Part shown: one piece after another, positions 27,609 to 35,532 of the stretch
Numbering within the stretch: position 1 is the stretch's first letter
Layout: each line of letters begins with the position of its first letter
Assembly (NCBI GenBank): GCA_937957685.1
Contig: CALGAO010000084.1
Span: 1-64,000 of the forward strand
Direction: 5' to 3'
Length of the DNA: 64,000 bases
From: an uncultured Paenibacillaceae bacterium
Lineage (GTDB): Bacteria; Bacillota; Bacilli; Paenibacillales; DA-C8
Translations under genes and position numbers: made by a program
Notes under the pieces: generated by a model
The model's input: the letters and a program-made list of their open reading frames with translations, nothing else
Told to the model about the DNA's origin: nothing
Databases searched by the model: none

Positions 27609-28388
27609 CTATCCCTGGATGATAATCAAGATCTGCCCGATCGCGTCGAACAGTTGGCTGAACAGCTGCTGGAACAGGTACATGAAACCCGGCACCATCA
27701 CCAACAGAATGATGAAGCCGATCATGGACTTGATCGGCAGCCCCAGCACGAACACATTGAACTGTGGCGCAGAACGGGCGAGCATGCCGAGACCTACGTC
27801 CACGAGGAACAACGCCACGATCATCGGTGCAGTCAGCTGAAACGCAAGGACGAACATCGTGGTCAGTGTCTTGAGCAGAAAGGTCGAGATGCTGCCCTCA
27901 TAGATTCTGGTGAAAAAAGCATTGTCCAGCGGCACCCAATCGTAACTGTTCATGATCGCGGTCAGCAGATAATGATGTCCGTCGAGCGCCAGAAACATCA
28001 GGATCGCCAGCATGAACTTGAAGTTGCCGATCAGCGGACTCTGCGCGCCGGTCATCGGATCGATGACGTTCGCGATTCCCAGTCCCATCTGCATGTCGAC
28101 GAAGGAGCCGGATATCTGAACCACGGTAAAAAACATATAAGCGACAAAACCAAGCAAGATGCCGATCAGGACCTCTCGCACGACCAACAGAACATAAGCC
28201 GCATCGATCTCCATGAGCTCCACATCGAGGGACATAAAGGTAAACAGGGCCATGAAAAATGCGATGCCAATCCTGAATTGAGCAGGAACGCCTCGCATTG
28301 AGAGCAGCGGTGCTGTCACGAAAAAGGCAGTGATCCGGCAAAAGACCAGAAGAAACCCTGGCAATGCCTGCAAGAGTAAACTGCTCAT
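27609..28388 (-). CDS. fliR: flagellar export protein FliR
   Basis: 259 residues, six hydrophobic segments, part of the FliP5Q4R1 export channel. ATG 28388 is used, with GAGG 8 nt upstream; TTG 28406 would overlap fliQ. Conserved SPFIG-like positions and the LVFCRITAFFVTAPLLSMRGVPAQ start are typical. Confidence 0.95.
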   Translation of the reverse strand: MSSLLLQALPGFLLVFCRITAFFVTAPLLSMRGVPAQFRIGIAFFMALFTFMSLDVELMEIDAAYVLLVVREVLIGILLGFVAYMFFTVVQISGSFVDMQMGLGIANVIDPMTGAQSPLIGNFKFMLAILMFLALDGHHYLLTAIMNSYDWVPLDNAFFTRIYEGSISTFLLKTLTTMFVLAFQLTAPMIVALFLVDVGLGMLARSAPQFNVFVLGLPIKSMIGFIILLVMVPGFMYLFQQLFSQLFDAIGQILIIIQG

Positions 28389-28398
28389 AGCTCCGACC

Positions 28399-28668
28399 TC
28401 ATCCAATGTAGAGGTGTAAATTGTTCAGTATGCTGTACGCAAAGTCGACCAGTACAGACAAGATCCACGGCCCGAAGAACAGCAGGCTCAGAAACACCGC
28501 CAGTATCTTCGGGATGAAACTGAGCGTCTGTTCCTGAATCTGCGTGGTAGCCTGGAGGATGCTGACGATGAGCCCTACGCCAAGCGCTACTCCAAGAACA
28601 GGCACGATGACTTTCAGGATGGTGGATACTGCTTGTTCTGCGATTCCCAGTATGAATTCGGCGTTCAT
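28399..28668 (-). CDS. fliQ: flagellar export protein FliQ
   Basis: 89 residues with two membrane helices joined by a short polar turn, the standard FliQ hairpin (VLGVALGVGLIVSILQATTQIQEQTLSFIPKI). It wraps around FliP in the export channel. Lies between fliP and fliR with clear ribosome binding sites. Confidence 0.96.
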   Translation of the reverse strand: MNAEFILGIAEQAVSTILKVIVPVLGVALGVGLIVSILQATTQIQEQTLSFIPKILAVFLSLLFFGPWILSVLVDFAYSILNNLHLYIG

Positions 28669-28709
28669 CGGCTTCCCCTCCCTTTACGATCTGACGTTCG
28701 CAGCCATCT

Positions 28710-29462
28710 CTAATGAAAACTGAGCAGCAAGGACTTGACTACCAGATGCCAGCCGTCTACCAGAATGAACAGCAAGATCTTGAATGGCAAGGAGATCATG
28801 ACCGGCGGCAACATCATCATCCCCATACCCATCAGGACGCTGGCGACCACCATGTCGATGACGAGGAAAGGGATATAGATCATAAAGCCCATCTGGAACG
28901 CTGTCTTGAGTTCACTGATCGCAAAGGCGGGAATCAGGGCCGTCAGCGGAACATCATCAACCGATGCCGGCCTCTCAGCACCCGAGTAATCGAGAAAAAG
29001 CTTCAGATCCTTCTCTCGCGTCTGTTTGATCATAAACTGCTTGATAGGCTTGGCCGCTTGATCCAGCGCCTCCATCTGACTGATATCGCCTTGCAGGTAA
29101 GGCTGAACGGCTACCTCATTGACTTCAACGATCGTTGGAGCCATCACAAACAAGGTCATGAACAAGGCAAGTCCGATCAATACCTGGTTGGGCGGCATCT
29201 GCTGGGTAGCAAGCGCTGTTCTGACAAAGCCCAGTACGATGACGATGCGGGTAAAGCAGGTCATCAGGATCAGGATGGCTGGCGCCACGCTCAGGATCGT
29301 GATCAGGAGTACGATGGTCACGGTGTTCCAGACACTGTCCGGATCGCTTGAGTTCCCCAGATCGATGCCTGGTATGATGTCGCTGGCGAATGCCTCCACC
29401 GGCACGAGAAGTCCGATGATGAAAATGAGCGACAACCATAAGGGAATATGTTTTTTCATCAT
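28710..29462 (-). CDS. fliP: flagellar export protein FliP
   Basis: 250 residues: a cleavable-type N-terminal hydrophobic segment, then the conserved blocks LILMTCFTRIVIVLGFVRTALATQQMPPNQ and MIYIPFLVIDMVVASVLMGMGMMMLPPV. Five copies build the export channel. Its start overlaps the fliO stop by 4 nt. Confidence 0.97.
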   Translation of the reverse strand: MMKKHIPLWLSLIFIIGLLVPVEAFASDIIPGIDLGNSSDPDSVWNTVTIVLLITILSVAPAILILMTCFTRIVIVLGFVRTALATQQMPPNQVLIGLALFMTLFVMAPTIVEVNEVAVQPYLQGDISQMEALDQAAKPIKQFMIKQTREKDLKLFLDYSGAERPASVDDVPLTALIPAFAISELKTAFQMGFMIYIPFLVIDMVVASVLMGMGMMMLPPVMISLPFKILLFILVDGWHLVVKSLLLSFH

Positions 29463-30100
29463 TGCTTCGACCGCTCTTTCACATCGTGTTCGTAATCGCT
29501 TAATAGCTCATCGATCTTCTGCTGCTGCCCCTCGACGTGACCGAGCCTCTCACGGAGAAGATCCTGAAACGAAGATCCAGGCAGGTGATCTTGCTCATGA
29601 TTCCCCCGATTCCTTAACCTCGTTAACCAATTGTTGATTACCGAGGGCATGACACCGGAGTCCTGAATCTGATACTGTTCCATGATCGCCCTGGCTGTTT
29701 CCTTGTCCGTAATCTTGTCTATCAAACGGACGTCTTCTCCGACTCCCAGCACATAAACAGTTCCGCCGATCTCCACAATCTGCAGCGACTTGCCTGCCGC
29801 AAGCTGCACTCCGCTGAGCACTTTCACCGGTCGCTTGCCGAACAGGTTCTGATTCCTTCTGGCCATAAACTTCACCAGCAGGTAGATCAGGGCGATGATC
29901 AGGATCAGAACGAAGATCAATTTGAGCAAACTGATGAATAAATCAGAAGAACTGCTCACATTGCTGCCAAGCGGCAACTCATCTTCCTGAGCGGCATTGT
30001 CCATCAGAGCATACGGTGTTGCGAGCGGGCTGATCATAGCCATCAGCCACATGAAGCATATGGCAACAACCGCCAGCCCCTTCCCTGAATGTTCTCTCAC
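29459..30100 (-). CDS. fliO: flagellar protein FliO/FliZ
   Basis: 213 residues: an N-terminal signal-like helix (about 8-30), a short extracytoplasmic stretch, a membrane helix (about 55-78), and a cytoplasmic FliO domain (NLFGKRPVKVLSGVQLAAGKSLQIVEIGGTVYVLGV). Helps assemble the FliP ring. The topology matches B. subtilis FliZ/FliO. GTG start with AGGA 9 nt upstream. The C-terminal 60 residues are polar and poorly conserved. Confidence 0.88.
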   Translation of the reverse strand: MREHSGKGLAVVAICFMWLMAMISPLATPYALMDNAAQEDELPLGSNVSSSSDLFISLLKLIFVLILIIALIYLLVKFMARRNQNLFGKRPVKVLSGVQLAAGKSLQIVEIGGTVYVLGVGEDVRLIDKITDKETARAIMEQYQIQDSGVMPSVINNWLTRLRNRGNHEQDHLPGSSFQDLLRERLGHVEGQQQKIDELLSDYEHDVKERSKQ

Positions 30101-30119
30101 TTATGCCGATCCTTTCTCT

Positions 30120-30143
30120 GCGTGCAGCATATCAGCTGCACGC
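30120..30143 (-). repeat. perfect stem-loop between cheY and fliO
   Basis: GCGTGCAGC and GCTGCACGC form a perfect 9-bp stem with a six-base loop on either strand. No U tract follows, so it is not a classical terminator. It occupies most of the 59-nt gap inside the operon and could protect or partition the mRNA. Confidence 0.6.
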
Positions 30144-30159
30144 GATGTTATGCGGATTA

Positions 30160-30522
30160 TCAGCCCAGAGTCTTCTTGATTGCCTCGATAACCCGGTCTG
30201 CCTGGAACGGTTTGACGATGAAGTCCTTGGCTCCGGCCTGGATGGCGTCGATGACCATGGCCTGCTGCCCCATCGCCGAGCACATGATGACCTTCGCATT
30301 GGCGTCGATCTTCTTGATCTCCTTCAACGCGGCGATGCCATCCATCTCCGGCATCGTGATGTCCATCGTCACGAGATCCGGAGAGAGCTCCTTGTACTTC
30401 TCGATCGCCTGCAAGCCGTCATTGGCTTCACCGGCCACTTCATAACCATTCTTCGTCAGAATGTCCTTGATCATCATCCGCATAAATGCAGCATCGTCAA
30501 CTACCAGTACTCTGTTCCCCAT
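30160..30522 (-). CDS. cheY: chemotaxis response regulator CheY
   Basis: 120 residues, a single receiver domain with acidic pair VVDD, phospho-acceptor Asp54 in DLVTMDITMPEMDG, the Ser switch in IMCSAMGQQ and Lys in FIVKPF. CheY-P binds FliM and FliY at the switch. It lies between fliY and fliO, as in B. subtilis. Confidence 0.97.
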   Translation of the reverse strand: MGNRVLVVDDAAFMRMMIKDILTKNGYEVAGEANDGLQAIEKYKELSPDLVTMDITMPEMDGIAALKEIKKIDANAKVIMCSAMGQQAMVIDAIQAGAKDFIVKPFQADRVIEAIKKTLG

Positions 30523-30542
30523 AATCTGTCTTCCTCCTATGA

Positions 30543-31871
30543 TTATTGAAGCTTGATGATACGATCACGTTGACTGATAATGTCTGTCACCCGAACACCG
30601 AAGTTCTCATCGATGACGACAACCTCGCCCTTCGCGATCAATTTGTTGTTAACCAGGATGTCCACCGGTTCACCGGCCAGCTTGTCCAGTTCAATGATCG
30701 AGCCCTGGGACAGTTCAAGGATATCCTTGATCAACTTGCTCGTCCGTCCAAGCTCAACCGTCACCTTGAGCGGGATATCCAGCAGCAGGTCGAGATTCGT
30801 GTTTCCGGCGGCAGCCGTATCCATCGGATTCAGATTCGCATACTGCACCGGCTGAACGTTCAGATCTCGCCCGATGCCCTGCGATCCAGGATTGACCGGA
30901 GGCTGCGCAGGCGGCGGATACGGCGGCTGATAGCCTTGGTACATGTAGCCAGGCTGCATCGGCGGCATGTAGGGCTGCCCGTACGGCGGCTGATCGTATG
31001 GCGGCTGCGCATAGGGCGGTTGCATATATGGCGGTTGATCATATGCAGGCTGACCGGCCGGAGGCGGCACTGGCTGTTCCGGAACGGATTGCGGCGTCGG
31101 CTGCTGCGGTCTGGCTTCCTCTCGCGCCGGCGCACTCGCCTCAGCGGTTGCCGCAGGTTCGTCGACACTGCCGCTGATTAAAGAATGCACCATTTCCTTC
31201 GCAAAATCCACAGGAAGCAATTGCATAATTGTCGAATCGATCAGATCGCCGATCGTCAACCGGAACGACACCTTGATGAAGACATTCTCCTCAGGCAGAT
31301 TTTTGGTTCCCTCACCCTGCGGCAGATTCATAATGTCGATGCCTGGAGGCGAGATGTTGACGAAGCGGTTGAAGATCGTCGACATGGAGGTGGCCGAGGA
31401 TCCCATCATCTGATTCATCGCTTCCTGCACGGCGCTGATATGGATCTCGGTCAGCTCCGCATCCGGATCCACCTGACCGGTGCCGCCCAGCATCAGGTCG
31501 GCGATCACCTTCGCATCGTTGGTCTTGATCACCAGAAGATTGATGCCCTTGAAGCCCTCCACGTAGTTGACATGCACCGCCACGTGAGGCTTCGGGAATT
31601 CCTTGACAAGATCGTTCTTCAGGATAGCCGAAATCTTTGGCGTCGTGATGTCCACTTTTTTGCCCAGCAAGGTGGACAGCGCAGTGGCAGCACTGCCGAA
31701 GGTGATGTTGCCGATCTCACCCAGCGCATCCTGCTCCAAAGCGTTGAGGTAGTCGTACACATCGGAGGAGGCAGCAGCACCGGCAGGTTCGGGCAGGAGT
31801 TCTTCCTCTGCCGCAGTACGCTTGAGCAGCGCATCGATTTCTTCCTGGGACAAATAATCCTTGTTACTCAT
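30543..31871 (-). CDS. fliY: flagellar switch protein/CheY-P phosphatase FliY
   Basis: 442 residues. N-terminal FliM-like peptide LSQEEIDALL (residues 7-16), a CheC-type phosphatase domain with both motifs intact (DALGEIGN and SAVQEAMN), a long linker and a C-terminal FliN domain (LLLDIPLKVTVELGRTSKLIKDIL). The linker (roughly residues 245-330) is Pro/Gln/Tyr-rich with successive PPY repeats (QPPYMQPPYAQPPYDQPPY) and is clearly longer than in B. subtilis FliY (378 residues). Acts in the C ring as phosphatase and rotor part. The start overlaps the fliM stop by 8 nt. Confidence 0.96.
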   Translation of the reverse strand: MSNKDYLSQEEIDALLKRTAAEEELLPEPAGAAASSDVYDYLNALEQDALGEIGNITFGSAATALSTLLGKKVDITTPKISAILKNDLVKEFPKPHVAVHVNYVEGFKGINLLVIKTNDAKVIADLMLGGTGQVDPDAELTEIHISAVQEAMNQMMGSSATSMSTIFNRFVNISPPGIDIMNLPQGEGTKNLPEENVFIKVSFRLTIGDLIDSTIMQLLPVDFAKEMVHSLISGSVDEPAATAEASAPAREEARPQQPTPQSVPEQPVPPPAGQPAYDQPPYMQPPYAQPPYDQPPYGQPYMPPMQPGYMYQGYQPPYPPPAQPPVNPGSQGIGRDLNVQPVQYANLNPMDTAAAGNTNLDLLLDIPLKVTVELGRTSKLIKDILELSQGSIIELDKLAGEPVDILVNNKLIAKGEVVVIDENFGVRVTDIISQRDRIIKLQ

Positions 31872-32859
31872 CTAGATCCTCCTCTTCCTCAGCCTTGTCG
31901 ATAATCTGTACGGCCATCTTCCCATTGACCGTTCCCGGGTTGGCGATGAACTTCAGTTTGTCGCCTATCTTGACATGCAGTCCTTCATTTAACCGCTTGT
32001 CCAGCTTGATCACATCGCCAACGGACATCTGCAGAAACTCCTGCACGGAGATCGTGGAGTGGCCCAGCTCGACGGCGATATCCAGTTCGGTTTTCTGGAC
32101 GCGCGATTCGAGCATCTCCACTTCCTCGGCAACGCGGGACTTCTTCTGCGAGACGAACCAGTGATGGACGGACAGTCTCGGCATGATCGGCTCGATCACC
32201 ACGTGAGGGATACACAGATTGATCATGCCTGTCGTATCGCCAATCTTGGTGCTCAGGGAGATGAGCGCTATCGTCTCGTTCGGCGACACGATCTGCATGA
32301 ACTGCGGATTCGTTTCGATGCCGTCCAGACGAGGTTTGATGTCCAACACGGTCTTCCAAGCCTCCTGCAGGCTGTCGAATGCCCGGCTGAAGATGCGCTC
32401 CATCACGATCGTCTCGATCTCCGTCAGCGAGTTGATTCGCCCTGACACATTGCCCGAACCACCAAGCATGCGGTCGACCATCGCAAAGGCAACGTTCGGA
32501 TGGACCTCAAGCACCATGCGCCCTTCGAGCGGCTCCGCCTCGAACACATTCAGGATCGTCATCTTCGGAATCGAGCGAATGAACTCATCATAAGGCAACT
32601 GCTCGACCTGGACAACATTAATCTGAACGAATGTGCGCAGCTGGGCAGAGAAATAGGTCGTCAGATACCGCGCGAAGTTCTCGTGGATGCGTGTCAGACT
32701 TCGGATATGATCCTTGGAGAAACGGACAGCGCGCTTGAAATCATAAGATCGGATCTTCCTCTGCGATTCTTCCTTTTTCAGCTCCTCGGCATCCATCTCT
32801 CCGGATGACAGCGCTGCAAGCAAGGCGTCGATCTCATTTTGCGAGAGCACATCGACCAT
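31864..32859 (-). CDS. fliM: flagellar motor switch protein FliM
   Basis: 331 residues: N-terminal CheY-P-binding peptide LSQNEIDALLAAL, the middle domain with VDRMLGGSGN, and a C-terminal FliN-like domain (ELGHSTISVQEFLQMSVGDVIKLD). C-ring component that changes rotor conformation on CheY-P binding. Standard length and position. Confidence 0.97.
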   Translation of the reverse strand: MVDVLSQNEIDALLAALSSGEMDAEELKKEESQRKIRSYDFKRAVRFSKDHIRSLTRIHENFARYLTTYFSAQLRTFVQINVVQVEQLPYDEFIRSIPKMTILNVFEAEPLEGRMVLEVHPNVAFAMVDRMLGGSGNVSGRINSLTEIETIVMERIFSRAFDSLQEAWKTVLDIKPRLDGIETNPQFMQIVSPNETIALISLSTKIGDTTGMINLCIPHVVIEPIMPRLSVHHWFVSQKKSRVAEEVEMLESRVQKTELDIAVELGHSTISVQEFLQMSVGDVIKLDKRLNEGLHVKIGDKLKFIANPGTVNGKMAVQIIDKAEEEEDLDE

Positions 32860-32884
32860 TTATGTCACATCCTTCACTTCAGCG

Positions 32885-33373
32885 TTACAATCTGTCGACG
32901 ACAAAGCTTGTAATATTGATCTGTATAATCTTCCCGGATGAGAGAATCGGGTTAATCGCGTTCATCAGGCTGGTTGTGAAGTTGTCAAAACCGTTCTCGG
33001 CGAACAGCTCGTCCGGGTTCGTCTGATGCAAGAGCTTCAACACGATGGGCTGTATCTGGATGGCCTTGAGCTTCTCGAATTCATCATAGGTTTTTTTGTT
33101 TTCCACCTGGAATGCCAGGCCGATGTTGATGATATGTTGCTGATCGGCAAGATTGGTCGTCACACTGTCCAAGGTCACCGTCAGCGCAACGATCTCGTCC
33201 GCGCTCAGTGGCCTGACCTCCGTTTTGGCTGCCAGGTTGGCCGCTTGACCGGCTACGTCAGTTTGGTTGTCCTGATTGAAGATGAACATCCAGACCACGA
33301 TAGCAGCACCGACCAGGAGCGTGACGCATATGAGAATGATCAGGACTACGTTAGCGATTTTGTTCTTGAACAA
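32885..33373 (-). CDS. fliL: flagellar basal body protein FliL
   Basis: 162 residues: one N-terminal membrane helix (about 8-30), a periplasmic-side linker, and the FliL domain (YDEFEKLKAIQIQPIVLKLL, ending GKIIQINITSFVVD). Supports stators and motor output. Start is TTG 33373 with GGAGGG 7 nt upstream. Stator genes themselves are not in this window. Confidence 0.93.
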   Translation of the reverse strand: MFKNKIANVVLIILICVTLLVGAAIVVWMFIFNQDNQTDVAGQAANLAAKTEVRPLSADEIVALTVTLDSVTTNLADQQHIINIGLAFQVENKKTYDEFEKLKAIQIQPIVLKLLHQTNPDELFAENGFDNFTTSLMNAINPILSSGKIIQINITSFVVDRL

Positions 33374-33376
33374 GTA

Positions 33377-33595
33377 TCATCCCTCCGTATCTAAGCTCTT
33401 GACGGTTGCTTGGACGATCCCAATACTGCTCAGATAAGCTCGAGTCTTCTCGATGACTTCATCGGCGGTTTCTCGCACGACAATCTTGTTACCGGTTGTC
33501 AGGCTAATGACGGTATCCGGTGTCTGTTCGACGGTTTCGATGAACAGCACATTCACCGTTACCTTCGATCCGTTAAGTCTGGTGACGGTTATCAT
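33377..33595 (-). CDS. flbD: FlbD/SwrD family protein
   Basis: 72 residues, a compact single-domain protein (MITVTRLNGSKVTVNVLFIETVEQTPDTVISLTTG...) of the FlbD family. The B. subtilis homologue SwrD raises flagellar motor power, in the same place between flgE and fliL. ATG preceded by GGAGG. Confidence 0.93.
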   Translation of the reverse strand: MITVTRLNGSKVTVNVLFIETVEQTPDTVISLTTGNKIVVRETADEVIEKTRAYLSSIGIVQATVKSLDTEG

Positions 33596-33615
33596 TCCGG
33601 CAACCTCCGCATATT

Positions 33616-33638
33616 AGGGGGACGGCTTAGGTCCCCCT
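33616..33638 (-). repeat. perfect stem-loop between flgE and flbD
   Basis: AGGGGGAC pairs perfectly with GTCCCCCT across a seven-base loop. No U tract follows. It sits in the 58-nt gap after the hook gene and may act as an mRNA stability or processing element. Confidence 0.6.
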
Positions 33639-33653
33639 TACTTCAAACCTGTC

Positions 33654-34472
33654 CTATCGCTTCAGATTGACCAGTTCCTGCATGATCTCATCGGAAGTCG
33701 TGATGATCCTCGAGTTCGCCTGGAAGCCGCGCTGTGCGATGATCAGTTCCGTGAACTCGTTCGTCAGATCGACATTGGACATCTCCAGCTGACCGGAGTA
33801 GATCTTGCCCGTTCCCATCTCGGCGTTCGCTGCCGTCGTCAGCTCCCATTCGGCTTCAGGTACGGCGTTAGGCGTGATCTCGTACAGGCTGTTGCCGATC
33901 TTGGCCAGACCAGCCGGGTTGATGACGTTGATGATGCCGATGAAGATCTCCGTATTGATGGTCTCTCCATCTTCCGTCTTCGCTACGATCTCACCGGTTT
34001 GGGAGATGGAGATAGAGGTCCATCCGTCCTCCATGATGATCGGCTCGCCTTCGCTGCTGAGCACCAGCAGGCCGTCAGGCGTGACGAGTTTGCCTTCCGC
34101 ATCCAGCGTGAAGTTGCCAAGGCGAGTCAGATAAGGAGTCTCCTGATCTTCGCCATCGACGACCGCGAAGAAGCCATCGCCGTCGATGCGCAGGTCGAGG
34201 ACATTGTTCGTCGTCATCGCGGCGCCTGCGGTATGGTTGGTGTTGATCGCTGCGATCGTCACACCGAGACCGATCTGCATCGGGTTCACGCCGCCTCTTC
34301 CTTCCGCCGGTGCGGTAACGCCTTGCATCGTCTGGCTGAGCATGTCCTTGAAAGTGACGGTCGAGGCCTTGAAGCCTGCCGTGTTGACGTTCGCGATATT
34401 GTTGCCGATTACATCGAGCTTCGTCTGGAAGCCGCGCATGCCGGAAACGCCCGAATACAAAGATCTAAGCAT
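33654..34472 (-). CDS. flgE: flagellar hook protein FlgE (FlgG-like in size)
   Basis: 272 residues. N-terminal rod/hook motif SLYSGVSGMRGFQTKLDVIGNNIANVNTAGFK and C-terminal NVDLTNEFTELIIAQRGFQANSRIITTSDEIMQELVNLKR, with a short middle domain. The length and location after flgD match the B. subtilis hook gene (264 residues, once called flgG). Exported through the type III apparatus and assembled under the FlgD cap. Confidence 0.93.
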   Translation of the reverse strand: MLRSLYSGVSGMRGFQTKLDVIGNNIANVNTAGFKASTVTFKDMLSQTMQGVTAPAEGRGGVNPMQIGLGVTIAAINTNHTAGAAMTTNNVLDLRIDGDGFFAVVDGEDQETPYLTRLGNFTLDAEGKLVTPDGLLVLSSEGEPIIMEDGWTSISISQTGEIVAKTEDGETINTEIFIGIINVINPAGLAKIGNSLYEITPNAVPEAEWELTTAANAEMGTGKIYSGQLEMSNVDLTNEFTELIIAQRGFQANSRIITTSDEIMQELVNLKR

Positions 34473-34579
34473 TTGAATCCCTCCGTATCATGCATCATGA
34501 TTTGATGACATTGCTGCTTCTGTCGGTCAGCAGCCAAGGGCCTCCTTGTCGGGCCAGCCCTGTATCCGTGTTACGGTAG

Positions 34580-34975
34580 CTATGATTGGACGATCACTGC
34601 GCTGTCTATCTGGGTGAACACATGCTGATCCAGCGACGCGTGATCGATCGCGGTCACGACGGTGCGATTCTTGATGTTCACGATAAACGCTGCGTCAGCG
34701 GTCAAGATGAGAGATTCGCGAGCCCCCTTGGCCGCCGCTTGTTGTACGGCATCCTCCAGCTTGGCCAGCTTGTCCGGGCTCATCCGGATGCCGCGCTGCG
34801 CCAGTCTCGTCTCCGCATGATTGCTGAACTTGAGCAGGTTCGAGCGAAGCATTCTCTCGAACTGCGACGAGTCTGCAGTGCGAGGCGTGGATGTCTTGTC
34901 AGGCAGACCGGGCCGATGCTGAATGCCAGGCGGTATGCGTTGGTACAGCTGGCTGATCGTGATCTTGTCGCTCAT
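34580..34975 (-). CDS. flagellar operon protein, TIGR02530 family
   Basis: 131 residues, cytoplasmic, no signal. The central LKFSNHAETRLAQRGIRMSPDKLAKLEDAVQQAAAKGARESLIL block is the family hallmark. This family is found only in Firmicute flagellar operons between flgD and flgE, as here; its function is uncertain. Its start overlaps the flgD stop (TGATG). The 107-nt gap to flgE shows short inverted repeats but no convincing regulatory site. Confidence 0.9.
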   Translation of the reverse strand: MSDKITISQLYQRIPPGIQHRPGLPDKTSTPRTADSSQFERMLRSNLLKFSNHAETRLAQRGIRMSPDKLAKLEDAVQQAAAKGARESLILTADAAFIVNIKNRTVVTAIDHASLDQHVFTQIDSAVIVQS

Positions 34976-35514
34976 GATGCCGTTCCACCGTCCTCGACGC
35001 CCGCGGGAGACGGATCCTGCCCTGCGTCTTGATCGGCGTCGTCTCCGCCCGGAGATTCATCGGTGTCGCCAGGCGATTGGTCAGCCGGATCCTCGCCTTC
35101 GGACGCCTGGAAGACCCGAATGATGGAATCCAGACTCACCTCATGGTCACCGACGACGATGACCGTCGATCCATTGCGAAGCAGGATGGAATCGACCTTG
35201 CCTGTCAGATTGCCGTCATTGCCTTGCCATTCGATGGATTTGCCGATCAGATCGGTGGACAGACTGAACAGCTGACGAAGTCCGCGCAGCTCGCTGGCCA
35301 CGTTGTTCATCTGCTCCAATGAGCTGAACTGCGCCATCTGGGCGATGAACTCCCTGTCTTCCATCGGATTGGTAGGGTCCTGGTTGGCGAGCTGGGTCAC
35401 AAGCAATCGCAGGAAGGCATCCTTGTCCAGAATGGAGTTCTTGCCGAGTTGCGAATTGGCAGCAGCCTGTTGGACGGTTGGCGTGTTGCTGGTGCCCCCG
35501 TATATCGTCGTCAT
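34972..35514 (-). CDS. flgD: flagellar hook cap protein FlgD
   Basis: 180 residues. The conserved N-terminal half is present (DAFLRLLVTQLANQDPTNPMEDREFIAQMAQFSSLEQM); the C-terminal half keeps a short beta portion (LTGKVDSILLRNGSTVIVVGDHEVSLDSIIRV) and ends in an acidic, Gly/Pro-rich tail. Caps the growing hook. ATG 35514 is chosen because the upstream GTG lies inside the GGGAGGTGA ribosome binding site. Confidence 0.94.
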   Translation of the reverse strand: MTTIYGGTSNTPTVQQAAANSQLGKNSILDKDAFLRLLVTQLANQDPTNPMEDREFIAQMAQFSSLEQMNNVASELRGLRQLFSLSTDLIGKSIEWQGNDGNLTGKVDSILLRNGSTVIVVGDHEVSLDSIIRVFQASEGEDPADQSPGDTDESPGGDDADQDAGQDPSPAGVEDGGTAS

Positions 35515-35532
35515 ATGATTCACCTCCCTGGC

